From an uncultured Actinomycetes bacterium (GTDB lineage: Bacteria > Actinomycetota > Aquicultoria > CAJVYJ01), in assembly GCA_913009475.1 (NCBI GenBank), contig CAJVYJ010000043.1:1-11501 (forward strand): a stretch of DNA of 11,501 nucleotides. Direction: 5' to 3'. A program made the translations under genes and the position numbers. Below are positions 1-7,046 of this stretch, piece after piece (within the stretch, counting starts at the first letter, position 1; every line of letters starts with the position of its first letter). The notes below the pieces were generated by a model. That model ran no database searches, had not been told where the DNA came from, and worked only from the letters and a program-made list of their open reading frames with translations.

Positions 1-498
1 GGACGCTCTGCCGTTCTGGATATAATTGTGGATACGTCGCAAATGTCCGCTAATCAGCTGCGTGACAAAATTAGAACTACTTTCTTAGGGATGGAAAAGC
101 AAAAAGCTCTGTTTATAACGGTCTTGTCATTTGGCTATAAGTACGGCACGCCGTCGGACGCCGACTTAGTAATCGACGTTCGTTTTCTGCCAAATCCTCA
201 TTATATAGAAGAGCTATGCCAATTAAACGGCCAAGAAGCGCCGGTGCGGAAATTTGTGATGGAGCGCCTGGAGACAAAAGACTTTATTACCAAGTTCTTT
301 GATTTTTTGGAATTTTTACTTCCACACTACTTGCAGGAAGGTAAGTCATATTTGACTATAGCCCTTGGATGTACCGGAGGCATGCACAGATCGGTGACAT
401 TAACGGAAGAGACAGGTAAATTTCTGCAGAAAAAAGGGTATAACGTTGTTGTTCGCCATCGCGATATAAATAAGGATATCGAAAATAACGAGGGTTGA
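1..498 (+). CDS. rapZ: RapZ/YvcJ family nucleotide-binding protein, C-terminal part (5' truncated by window)
   Basis: The reading frame is open from base 1, so the start and the N-terminal P-loop ATPase domain lie outside the window. The visible part reads through a VDTS segment and then the conserved C-terminal domain: SFGYKYG, ADLVIDVRFLPNPHY, KSYLTIALGCTGGMHRSV and a terminal VVRHRDI. These are hallmark RapZ motifs. In E. coli RapZ is an RNase adaptor that senses glucosamine-6-phosphate and steers small-RNA decay; in Gram-positives the orthologue YvcJ binds and hydrolyses nucleotides and its role is less clear. A GTG at 28 could be mistaken for a start, but homology continues upstream of it. 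The stop (TGA 496-498) lies 25 bp before yvcK, as expected for the conserved rapZ–yvcK–whiA operon. Identity is firm; the physiological role in this organism is inferred. Confidence 0.93.
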   Translation, partial: GRSAVLDIIVDTSQMSANQLRDKIRTTFLGMEKQKALFITVLSFGYKYGTPSDADLVIDVRFLPNPHYIEELCQLNGQEAPVRKFVMERLETKDFITKFFDFLEFLLPHYLQEGKSYLTIALGCTGGMHRSVTLTEETGKFLQKKGYNVVVRHRDINKDIENNEG

Positions 499-523
499 GA
501 AAGGTGACGCTTTCGCAAAAGAT

Positions 524-1492
524 ATGCCAACAGACCGTAAGCAAGAAAATGATTTTAAAGTAGTAGCCGTCGGCGGCGGTCACGGATTGCCGATCGCTCT
601 TAAAAGCATTCAAAAATATTCCCAAAATATAACAGCGATAGCTACTGTTGCCGACGACGGCGGCAGTTCCGGACGTCTCCGTCGTGAGCTGGCTGTTTTG
701 CCACCGGGTGACAGTCGAAATTGCTTGGTGGCTTTGGCGGACGATAATTTAATCAGTCGATTATTTCAATATCGTTTTACGTGTGGAGAAGGTATGGCCG
801 GGCACGCACTTGGCAATTTGATAATCGCGGCTTTGTCGGAGTTGACCGGTGATTTTAGTACGGCCTTGGCGGAGGCGGGTAAGTTGTTAAAAGCGAAAGG
901 CAAAGTGTTGCCGCCGACAGATGAAAAAGTCACCCTTTGCGCTCGGTTGGAACCGGAGGGGACCATCCGTGGACAGTGCAATGTGGCCAATCGACTACGC
1001 TCACTGGTTTCAATCTGGCTGGAGCCGACTAATTCTAGGGCCAACGAGGAAGCGGTGGCTGCCATCAAGGCTGCAGATCAAATAATAATTGGTCCGGGCA
1101 GTTTATTTACCAGCATTTTCCCAAACCTATTGGTGTCGGGCATAAGAGACGCGATAGAAGGGTCTAAGGCCCAACGCATTTTTATCTGTAATACGATGGT
1201 CCAAGCGGGTGAAACTGATGGTTTTACCGCTGAGCAGCATATAACCGCTATTTTTAAGTATATTGGCCGGGGCCTCATTGACACGGCGATAATAAATCAA
1301 TCATCATTTTCCTCTCAACATTTAAGTGAGTTGGCTAAGATAAACGTCACTCCCGTGGCCGCGGGAGAAAACAACTTAGCGGAACTGGATATGGAAGTAA
1401 TCTTCGCCGATCTTGCTGACCAGGATTACCCGGCGCATCACGATGTCAACAAATTGGCGCGAGTATTGTCCGGGCAAGCGGACAAGATATGA
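524..1492 (+). CDS. yvcK: YvcK/CofD-like gluconeogenesis factor family protein
   Basis: A 322-residue protein of the YvcK (UPF0052/CofD-like) family. Family motifs visible in order are VVAVGGGHGL at residues 13-22, TVADDGGSSGRLR at 41-53, PPGDSRNC at 60-67, GHALGNLI at 93-100, and QIIIGPGSLFTSIFPNLLV near 186-204. Known members bind UDP-sugars such as UDP-GlcNAc and are needed for normal cell shape and wall synthesis on gluconeogenic carbon sources; they do not make the cofactor F420 precursor as CofD does. Length is normal for the family. The ATG at 524 is the only good start close to the conserved N-terminus. The nearest purine-rich stretch (GAAAGGTGA, about 498-506) is rather far upstream, so translation may be coupled to rapZ. 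whiA follows after 12 bp, supporting one transcript. Confidence 0.93.
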   Translation: MPTDRKQENDFKVVAVGGGHGLPIALKSIQKYSQNITAIATVADDGGSSGRLRRELAVLPPGDSRNCLVALADDNLISRLFQYRFTCGEGMAGHALGNLIIAALSELTGDFSTALAEAGKLLKAKGKVLPPTDEKVTLCARLEPEGTIRGQCNVANRLRSLVSIWLEPTNSRANEEAVAAIKAADQIIIGPGSLFTSIFPNLLVSGIRDAIEGSKAQRIFICNTMVQAGETDGFTAEQHITAIFKYIGRGLIDTAIINQSSFSSQHLSELAKINVTPVAAGENNLAELDMEVIFADLADQDYPAHHDVNKLARVLSGQADKI

Positions 1493-1504
1493 AAAAGGAA
1501 AATA

Positions 1505-2581
1505 ATGTCATTTTCCTCTCAAGTAAAAAATGAATTAGCTCACCGGGTGTCAAGAAAGAGCTGTTGCCAAGTAGCCGAACTTTCCGCTATTATTCGCATG
1601 GACGGCAGTCTAAAAATCAGCAGCCATCCACAAGGATACGCGTTACGCTTATCTATGGAAAATGCGGCTGTAGCCAGAAGAGCTATTAAGCTGTTCGCTG
1701 ATATATTCGGTCTGCGCGCTGAAGTAACGGTCCGGCGTTCACGTTTGAGTAAACGAAATAATTATTTGATAGAAATTAAAGAGCATCCCAAAGCTTCGGC
1801 TGAAAAGGAGGATGTCTCCAAAAGTATGAGACCATCGGTGGACGGAAGCCCGGATGAGGGAGGATACGTTTTGATGCGTGAACGAAACGAGGCTGAAGAT
1901 AATGGTGCGGACTGGATTTTCGGCTGCGCCCCCAGACTTAGCCAAGCATTAAATGAACTGGGTATTTTAGATGATTCACTAACGGTGCGTTATGATATTA
2001 CGCCGCGGCTAATCAGAAAGAGCTGTTGCGCCGTAGCCTACTTAAGGGGCTTGTTTATGGGTGGGGGTTTTGTCTCCGACCCGACCGGTAGCTATCATTT
2101 TGAGTTGGTAACTGATAATTATACTTTGGCTAACGACGCCAAGACTTTAATGACGCGGTTTAACTTAAATCCAAAAATATCATCGCGCAAGCATAATTTA
2201 ATGCTCTATCTGAAAGGCGCTGACCAAATAATTCAGCTAATGGCTTTAATCGGCGCCCACACAGCTTTGTTGAAGTGGGAAGACACACGAATTCTAAAAG
2301 GTATGCGAGCTTCGGTGAATCGGTTGGTAAATTGTGATACGGCTAATCTGAATAAGGCCGTTGAAGCGGCTTTGTCCCAACTTCGCGACATAGCGTTAAT
2401 TGAAGAGAGAATGGGTATAGATAAACTGCCTCAAGGGCTGGCTGAGTTAGCCAAAACCAGGCTGGCTTATCCACAAGCAAGCATTAGAGAACTCGGCGAG
2501 GCTTTTCAGCCGTCGCTCAGTAAGTCAGCGGTCTATCATCGCGTTAGAAGATTGCAGGCGGTAGCGGATAAGTTAAGATAA
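1505..2581 (+). CDS. whiA: WhiA-type DNA-binding regulator with LAGLIDADG-like and HTH domains
   Basis: A 358-residue WhiA homologue. The N-terminus MSFSSQVKNELAH and the block RKSCCQVAELSAIIRMDGS (residues 17-35) mark the first LAGLIDADG-derived repeat. A second copy, RKSCCAVAYLRGLFMGGG, is at 171-188. The family signature SVNRLVNCDTANLNK lies at 270-284, and a C-terminal helix-turn-helix (ASIRELGEAF...SKSAVYHRVRRL) ends the protein. WhiA controls sporulation septation genes in Streptomyces and affects division and chromosome segregation in Bacillus; the homing-endonuclease fold has lost catalysis. This copy is longer than the usual roughly 310-330 residues because of a charged insertion at about 98-140, between the two LAGLIDADG repeats. 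An AAAAGGAA site at 1493-1500 precedes the ATG. It sits 12 bp after yvcK. The stop overlaps an ATG (TAATG), but the frame that follows is only 14 codons. Confidence 0.94.
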   Translation: MSFSSQVKNELAHRVSRKSCCQVAELSAIIRMDGSLKISSHPQGYALRLSMENAAVARRAIKLFADIFGLRAEVTVRRSRLSKRNNYLIEIKEHPKASAEKEDVSKSMRPSVDGSPDEGGYVLMRERNEAEDNGADWIFGCAPRLSQALNELGILDDSLTVRYDITPRLIRKSCCAVAYLRGLFMGGGFVSDPTGSYHFELVTDNYTLANDAKTLMTRFNLNPKISSRKHNLMLYLKGADQIIQLMALIGAHTALLKWEDTRILKGMRASVNRLVNCDTANLNKAVEAALSQLRDIALIEERMGIDKLPQGLAELAKTRLAYPQASIRELGEAFQPSLSKSAVYHRVRRLQAVADKLR

Positions 2582-2762
2582 TGAGATTTACGAGGAAAAT
2601 CGGGCTGATATTTATAGGTAAATAAGATGATGTCAAATTATATATCTATCGTCAGCGTGAGTGAAGGGGGTAGCGCGGCTAAAAATAAAAGCGAGAAAGT
2701 TTTTTATTATTTTACTTTAAGCAGACTTTAGGTGTAGCTATTTTTTAATAGGAGGATGGTAC

Positions 2763-3755
2763 ATGGGTATTAAAGTTGGCATTAATGGTTTTGGTCGGAT
2801 CGGTAGAAACGTTTTTAGACAAGCCTTGGATGAACCGGAGATAGATATTGTGGCGGTCAATGATCTAGCGCCGGCTGCCGGCTTAGCTTATCTGCTAAAG
2901 TATGATTCCATACACGGCGTGCTTAACCATGAAGTAAGTGCGGAGGCAGGCGAGATAGCCATAGATGGGCGTGAATTTAAGGTTCTTTCCGAAAGAGACC
3001 CGTCCAAACTGCCCTGGGCAAGCTTGAAAGTTGAAGTCGTGGTCGAGTCAACCGGATTTTTTCGAGATCGTGCCGGCGCTTCTAAGCACCTCCTGGCCGG
3101 GGCCCGCAAAGTCGTTATCTCCGCTCCGGCTCAGGACCCTGATATTACGATTGTTCTCGGTGTCAATCAGGAAACTTATGATAAAAGTAAGGATAATATA
3201 ATATCCAACGCCTCTTGTACCACTAATTGCTTGGGGCCGATTGCGAAAGTGCTTCTGGATAATTTTGGTATTAAGCAAGGTTTTATGACCACCTGTCACT
3301 CTTACACTAATGATCAGCGCATTCTTGATCTTCCACATAAAGATTTGCGTCGCGGCCGCGCGGCGGCGCTCTCAATTATTCCCACGTCGACCGGAGCCGC
3401 TAAGGCTATCGGTGCGGTTATACCGGAGCTTCAAGGTAAGTTGGACGGTATTTCTCTGCGAGTACCTTCGCCGGATGGGTCCGTAGTCGATCTAACAGTT
3501 GAATTGGAAATGGAAGTTTCAGTTGAAGACGTCAAAGCGGCAATGAAAATAGCGGCAAACGGCGCGATGAAAGGGATATTACAATATAGTGATGACCCAA
3601 TAGTTTCCATAGACATAGTCGGTAATTTACACTCATCAGTATTTGACGCGCCGCTGACAATGGCAAAAGGGCGGATGGTAAAAGTTTTTTCTTGGTATGA
3701 TAACGAGATGGGTTATTCCAAACGTATTTTGGATTTAATTAAATATATTGTGTAG
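2763..3755 (+). CDS. gap: Type I glyceraldehyde-3-phosphate dehydrogenase (NAD-type)
   Basis: A 330-residue GAPDH of normal length that converts glyceraldehyde-3-phosphate, NAD and phosphate to 1,3-bisphosphoglycerate in the cytosol. The Rossmann motif INGFGRIGR is at residues 7-15. Asp34 in AVNDL is the residue that favours NAD over NADP. The catalytic block SNASCTTNC puts the active-site cysteine at 152 and the base His at 179 (TTCHSYTNDQ). STGAAKAIG (209-217) and WYDNEMGYS (311-319) are the phosphate- and cofactor-site signatures. A textbook Shine-Dalgarno AGGAGG (2750-2755), 7 nt before the ATG, fixes the start and suggests strong translation. A 181-bp gap separates it from whiA, so it likely has its own promoter, though I could not assign one. 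Downstream, the usual gap–pgk linkage is broken by 638 bp of repeats. Confidence 0.97.
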   Translation: MGIKVGINGFGRIGRNVFRQALDEPEIDIVAVNDLAPAAGLAYLLKYDSIHGVLNHEVSAEAGEIAIDGREFKVLSERDPSKLPWASLKVEVVVESTGFFRDRAGASKHLLAGARKVVISAPAQDPDITIVLGVNQETYDKSKDNIISNASCTTNCLGPIAKVLLDNFGIKQGFMTTCHSYTNDQRILDLPHKDLRRGRAAALSIIPTSTGAAKAIGAVIPELQGKLDGISLRVPSPDGSVVDLTVELEMEVSVEDVKAAMKIAANGAMKGILQYSDDPIVSIDIVGNLHSSVFDAPLTMAKGRMVKVFSWYDNEMGYSKRILDLIKYIV

Positions 3756-3798
3756 GGCGTAATAACGTGAAGCGCGAGTCTAAGGTCTAGAGAGGCCT

Positions 3799-3898
3799 GT
3801 CACTCTGGGCGGAAGGCCTGGAGAAAGAAAAACATTGTAGAGACGTTGCATGCAACGTCTCTACTGCGGGGAGATTCTTCGCCGGCGCCCAGAATGAC
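3799..3898. repeat. Nested foldback (MITE-like) element of about 100 bp with a 28-bp perfect palindrome at its core
   Basis: The outer ends match as an inverted repeat: GTCACTCTGGGCG on the left against GTCATTCTGGGCG read from the right end on the other strand (12 of 13). Near the middle, 3837-3864 is a perfect 28-bp palindrome; its left half is GTAGAGACGTTGCA. There is no coding capacity. Nested terminal repeats of the GTCAYTC...GARTGAC type are characteristic of small non-autonomous dispersed elements. That this is mobile is inference. Confidence 0.6.
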
Positions 3899-3925
3899 CG
3901 ATATTTGGTTCGCAGAATAATTTTT

Positions 3926-3954
3926 CCCCCCTCTTTGCGAAAGAGGAGTTGGGG
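3926..3954. repeat. Palindromic hairpin flanked by C and G runs
   Basis: CCTCTTT (3930-3936) pairs perfectly with AAAGAGG (3940-3946) around a GCG loop. The stem can continue by pairing C3926-3929 with G3951-3954 across a 4-nt bulge (AGTT). The long G run (3951-3959) is followed by no T tract on this strand. On the opposite strand the hairpin would be followed by A-rich sequence, so it is not a good terminator in either direction. It looks like a dispersed extragenic palindrome. Confidence 0.5.
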
Positions 3955-3984
3955 GGGGGATTGAGAAAAGAAAAATGGTTTAGT

Positions 3985-4032
3985 TTTGTCATTCTCAGCT
4001 CGCTTAAGTTTGTCATTCTCAGCTTGACTGGG
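3985..4032 (+). repeat. 24-bp tandem duplication of an element terminus
   Basis: TTTGTCATTCTCAGCT occurs at 3985-4000 and again at 4009-4024, a period of 24. The second copy is the end of the long inverted element 4009-4149. The first looks like a remnant of another copy or a slip duplication. Confidence 0.6.
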
Positions 4033-4149
4033 AATCCAGGTGAAGAGGTGCATTGAAACCAAAGCAAGTAAATCATTAAAAAGCACGGTTAGCTATGAAT
4101 CCCCAATCAGGTCGAGGATGACAAGCGTGAAATGGTCGGGAATGACAGC
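4009..4149 (-). repeat. Dispersed repeat element, copy 1 (inverted relative to 7160-7302)
   Basis: Read on the minus strand, this segment aligns with 7160-7302 on the plus strand over about 143 columns with about 121 identities and two 1-base gaps (hand alignment). The 32 bases at 4009-4040 are identical to the reverse complement of 7271-7302. Differences elsewhere are mostly C/T transitions. The ends begin with TGTCATT in opposite orientations, and the interior holds degenerate GTCATTCCCGA / TCGGGAATC palindromes. It is non-coding. Confidence 0.8.
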
Positions 4150-4168
4150 AATTTGCTACGCAAATTGC
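4148..4168. repeat. Small perfect hairpin at the element boundary
   Basis: GCAATTTGC (4148-4156) and GCAAATTGC (4160-4168) are exact reverse complements around a TAC loop. The hairpin begins exactly where homology between the two copies of the long repeat stops. No T-run follows, so it is not a classical terminator. Confidence 0.55.
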
Positions 4169-4172
4169 AGAG

Positions 4173-4196
4173 CATGGGAGCATGAGAACATGGGAA
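4173..4196 (+). repeat. Three imperfect 8-bp tandem repeats (CATGRGAR)
   Basis: CATGGGAG, CATGAGAA and CATGGGAA lie head to tail, and a decayed fourth unit (ATGAGAGC) follows. This is a slippage-prone microsatellite-like tract in non-coding DNA. Confidence 0.6.
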
Positions 4197-4245
4197 ATGA
4201 GAGCTTTTAGTACACGAACATGCGGTCACATGTTGCCCGTAGGGC

Positions 4246-4277
4246 TGATTCGCATGAGGCGCGAGAGCGCCGAATCA
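4246..4277. repeat. Bulged GC-rich hairpin
   Basis: TGATTCG (4246-4252) pairs with CGAATCA (4271-4277), and GCGC (4259-4262) pairs with GCGC (4267-4270) around a GAGA loop. A 6-nt bulge (CATGAG) lies on the left arm. No T-run follows. It may be an extragenic palindrome or a structured leader element about 115 bp before pgk; I cannot decide. Confidence 0.45.
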
Positions 4278-4393
4278 CATGCTCAAAATTGAATAATCAG
4301 ATTGATAATGTGGAGTAAAAGCGTGAAGGATTGAGGGGATTAACGTAAAATGGAATCAATGAGTGATGACTTAGTATTGGGGGTACGATAAAA

Positions 4394-5653
4394 TTGGTTG
4401 ACGAATCAGGAAGCCCGGAACCACTGCTTGAGCCGCCTGAAGCGGAAGAAGAAAATTTGTTTAACAAAAAAACAGTTCGTGATATAGATATTAATAATAA
4501 ACGGGTGTTGGTCAGGGTTGATTTTAATGTGCCGCTATCTCAGGGTCGGGTGGAAGATGATACGAGAATTCGGGCGGCGCTTCCCACCATAAACTATCTG
4601 CGTCGGCATCAAGCTAAAGTTATATTGGTTACTCATCTGGGCCGGCCCAAGGGGCGGATTGACGACCGGTTAAGGCTTGACGCCGTGGCCGAACGTCTCT
4701 CGGAGATGTTGGACTCTCCGGTAATAAAATTAGACAAAACTGTAACTGATGAGGTAACCGCGGCGGTATCGCGAATGTTGCCCGGTGATGTAATACTCTT
4801 AGAAAATGTACGTTTTAATCCCGGCGAACTGACAAATGACCCGGTATTTGCCCGTAAATTGGCCGACTTGGCCGATGTTTTTGTTAATGACGCTTTTGGT
4901 ACGTCGCATCGGGCGCATGCTTCCGTCGTGGGAGTGGCGAATTATCTGCCGGCTGTATCCGGTTTTTTACTGGAGGCTGAGATAACCCACTTAACTAAAA
5001 TTATTCAAGCGCCTCGCCGGCCCTTTTTAGCTATATTGGGCGGTAATAAAATATCCGATAAGATCGGTGTTATTGAGCGTTTTTTAGACAACGTTGATAG
5101 TATTTTGACCGGCGGTGGTATGTGCTTTACATTTCTAAAAGCCAAGGGTTTAAGTATCGGCAAGTCTTTGGTCGAGATCGAGCAGTTGGAGACGGCGAAA
5201 AATATTCTAAAAAAAGCGGAAGAAAAAGGAGTCTCATTTTATATCCCCTCCGATATTATTGTAGCTGAGGAGATCTCAGGCGAAACCGAGTCTAAAGCGG
5301 TGACTGTTGACAAGATTCCCGACGGTTGGATGGGGTTGGATATCGGCCCTCGTACCATAGATGTCTATCGTCAAGTTATAACTAGAGCTAAAACCATATT
5401 TTGGAATGGTCCTATGGGTGTATTCGAGATAAAGAATTTTGCTCAAGGTACTATTCAGATTAGTGAAGCCATCGCCAAGCAGACGCAACGCGGCGCTCTT
5501 TCCATTGTCGGCGGCGGTGATTCGGATGCGGCTTTAAAAAAATTCGGCTTAGAGGATGAGGTCTCATTTGTCTCTACCGGCGGCGGGGCCTCGCTTAGAG
5601 TCTTAGAAGGCCTAGCTTTACCGGGCATGGAAGCCTTAGCGGATAAATTCTAA
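4394..5653 (+). CDS. pgk: Phosphoglycerate kinase
   Basis: Cytosolic phosphoglycerate kinase, transferring phosphate between 1,3-bisphosphoglycerate and ADP. With the TTG at 4394 it has 419 residues. Motifs: VLVRVDFNVPL (38-48), THLGRPKG (80-87), LLENVRFNPGE (135-145), FVNDAFGTSHRAHAS (163-177), FWNGPMGVFE (336-345) and the nucleotide-binding loop VGGGDSDAA (372-380), with STGGGASL (394-401) near the end. The start is uncertain. The usual family length (about 394-398) would be given by the TTG at 4457 (codon 22), which gives MFNKKTVRDI. I kept the longer form because GGGGGT (4379-4384) can pair with the anti-Shine-Dalgarno at 9-nt spacing, and because the acidic, Pro-rich extension has a coding-like G bias at first codon positions. 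It is followed by tpiA after 22 bp, so the two are probably co-transcribed. Confidence 0.96.
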   Translation: MVDESGSPEPLLEPPEAEEENLFNKKTVRDIDINNKRVLVRVDFNVPLSQGRVEDDTRIRAALPTINYLRRHQAKVILVTHLGRPKGRIDDRLRLDAVAERLSEMLDSPVIKLDKTVTDEVTAAVSRMLPGDVILLENVRFNPGELTNDPVFARKLADLADVFVNDAFGTSHRAHASVVGVANYLPAVSGFLLEAEITHLTKIIQAPRRPFLAILGGNKISDKIGVIERFLDNVDSILTGGGMCFTFLKAKGLSIGKSLVEIEQLETAKNILKKAEEKGVSFYIPSDIIVAEEISGETESKAVTVDKIPDGWMGLDIGPRTIDVYRQVITRAKTIFWNGPMGVFEIKNFAQGTIQISEAIAKQTQRGALSIVGGGDSDAALKKFGLEDEVSFVSTGGGASLRVLEGLALPGMEALADKF

Positions 5654-5675
5654 TATTTCAGGAGAGTGAAGTTAA

Positions 5676-6440
5676 ATGCGCAAACCTATAATTGCCGGCA
5701 ATTGGAAGATGAATATGACAGCATCACATGCGGTTTTTTTTCTCCAGTTTTTAGAGGAGGAGCTGCGATATATTGGTGAAGATGTTGAGGTTGTGGTCTG
5801 CCCGCCTTTTACGGATTTAAGGAGTGCCGCTACCGTAATCGAAGCTGATAATTTTAATATCGGCCTCGGTGCCCAAGATATGTATTGGGAAGAAAAAGGC
5901 GCTTTTACAGGTGAGATCTCACCGTTAATGCTGAATGATCTTAGGGTAAGCTATGTAATTATCGGCCACTCTGAACGGCGTAATTTTTTTGGCGAGACCA
6001 ATGTGACGGTAAATAAAAAAGTTAAAGCGGCCATAGCTCATCATTTAAAGCCGATTATATGTGTAGGCGAAAGCTTGGATGAACATAATCGGGGGGAAAC
6101 ACTGGATATCGCGCAAACGCAATTAGTAGAAGGCTTAAAAGGAGTAGCCATCAAGAAGGCTGATGATTTGGTGGTTGCGTATGAGCCCATTTGGGCTATA
6201 GGTACCGGCCGTAACGCGACTCCGGCTGAGGCTAATGATGCCGCTCGTCATATAAGGACGGTTTTGGGTTCCATATTTTCATCGGATCTGGCCGGTAAAA
6301 TCCGTATTCAATACGGGGGAAGCGTGAATCCGGATAATATCAGCGCTATTATGAAAGAGTCTGACATTGACGGTGCTCTGGTCGGCGGTGCCAGCTTAGA
6401 CGTGGCCGATTTCACCCGAATCATCAAATATAATAAATAG
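5676..6440 (+). CDS. tpiA: Triosephosphate isomerase
   Basis: A 254-residue TIM-barrel enzyme interconverting dihydroxyacetone phosphate and glyceraldehyde-3-phosphate. All catalytic parts are present: Lys11 in AGNWKMN, His98 in IIGHSERR, and Glu170 in AYEPIWAIGTG, whose following residues form the flexible loop 6. The phosphate-binding ends IQYGGSVNP and DGALVGGASL are near the C-terminus. Length is normal. AGGAG (5660-5664) precedes the ATG by 11 nt. It lies 22 bp after pgk and forms the distal gene of a pgk–tpiA unit. The stop is 34 bp from the convergent stop of the rubrerythrin-like gene, and no strong terminator hairpin is visible between them. Confidence 0.97.
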   Translation: MRKPIIAGNWKMNMTASHAVFFLQFLEEELRYIGEDVEVVVCPPFTDLRSAATVIEADNFNIGLGAQDMYWEEKGAFTGEISPLMLNDLRVSYVIIGHSERRNFFGETNVTVNKKVKAAIAHHLKPIICVGESLDEHNRGETLDIAQTQLVEGLKGVAIKKADDLVVAYEPIWAIGTGRNATPAEANDAARHIRTVLGSIFSSDLAGKIRIQYGGSVNPDNISAIMKESDIDGALVGGASLDVADFTRIIKYNK

Positions 6441-6474
6441 GAGTTTATCTAAATAGTTGGCTTCTATCATGAAA

Positions 6475-6924
6475 TCAATCTTCTTCAAAAATGAAGTTGT
6501 CGTATTCGGTTTCCAAGCGCAGTTTATGTTTGGCTTCTTGTTCGGTCAAGAAATCAAACAAACGAAAAATATCGCTGCCTTCAGGATATTGATCCGCCAT
6601 ATCTTTGTACATCCTATGGGCTTTTTCCTCCGCTTTCATCGCTATCTTTAAAACATCCTGATATTTGATGTTGGTGTCGAATTTTACTTCTGACTGATAG
6701 TCGCTGATTTTAAGGTCCGGCGTTCGGTGCTCGACCTTGGCCGGTATTTTGGACATATCCAGATTTTCCAGCAAGTTTTTATGATGGCGCTCCATCTCGG
6801 CTAATTCGATGAAGGTTTTTTGGGAGCCCGAAGCTTCGGATAGCTTACTTAACTGGCTGTAAAAAGCGGCTGATTCCGCTTCTTTTTCAATCGCGAACTC
6901 AATGGCGTCTTTAATATTCTTCAT
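6475..6924 (-). CDS. Rubrerythrin-like ferritin-superfamily diiron protein
   Basis: A 149-residue, probably cytosolic four-helix protein. Two diiron half-sites are visible: helix 1 KEAESAAFY (Glu15/Glu17) with helix 2 EMERHH (Glu45xxHis48), then helix 3 KAEEKAHRMY (Glu99/Glu100) with helix 4 EQEAKH (Glu130xxHis133). This spacing is that of the ferritin-like domain of rubrerythrins. The C-terminal rubredoxin Cys4 domain is absent and there are no cysteines at all, so it is a rubrerythrin-like domain alone. Such proteins detoxify peroxide or handle iron in anaerobes and microaerophiles; the reaction here is inferred. A GGGAGGA site (6928-6934 on this strand) 3 nt before the ATG sets the start. 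It is transcribed alone, convergent with tpiA. Helices 3-4 resemble the C-terminal domain of the gene at 8972. Confidence 0.85.
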   Translation of the reverse strand: MKNIKDAIEFAIEKEAESAAFYSQLSKLSEASGSQKTFIELAEMERHHKNLLENLDMSKIPAKVEHRTPDLKISDYQSEVKFDTNIKYQDVLKIAMKAEEKAHRMYKDMADQYPEGSDIFRLFDFLTEQEAKHKLRLETEYDNFIFEED

Positions 6925-7046
6925 TTGTCCTCCCGATTATTTTATACCCTTATTCCAAATTTATTAATTGTCATATAATTTACCAATATAGCGTTGATAT
7001 GTCTATATGTATATTAAAACGACCGCGGACGCCACCCCCATTACAC

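Larger units (their letters stand above)
3756..4393. other. Gene-free, repeat-rich spacer between gap and pgk (638 bp)
   Basis: No credible coding region is present. The two open frames on the minus strand only translate repeat DNA. The spacer holds a nested foldback element (3799-3898), a C/G-tract hairpin (3926-3954), a tandemly duplicated element end (3985-4032), a long element that recurs inverted at 7160-7302 (4009-4149), a small perfect hairpin (4148-4168), an octamer tandem repeat (4173-4196) and a bulged hairpin (4246-4277). About 4281-4393 shows no structure I can name and probably carries the pgk promoter and leader. I see no clear rho-independent terminator for gap. Confidence 0.85.

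Noticed and set aside
2581..2625. 14-codon frame (MRFTRKIGLIFIGK) whose ATG overlaps the whiA stop
   Set aside because: The overlap could allow coupling, but it is too short and has no supporting context; probably chance.
3787..4086. Minus-strand open frame of 99 codons in the gap–pgk spacer
   Set aside because: It runs through the foldback, G/C-tract hairpin and GTCATTC repeats; the peptide is simply translated repeat DNA, with no start site or family resemblance.
3757..4280. Direct-repeat units suggesting a CRISPR array
   Set aside because: No regular repeat-spacer pattern, unique spacers or cas genes; the repeats are palindromic elements and a short octamer tract.
6939..6967. Promoter-like TTAATA-N17-TAAAAT on the minus strand before the rubrerythrin-like gene
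   Set aside because: The predicted transcript start would fall inside the Shine-Dalgarno sequence, so the match is likely due to AT-richness.
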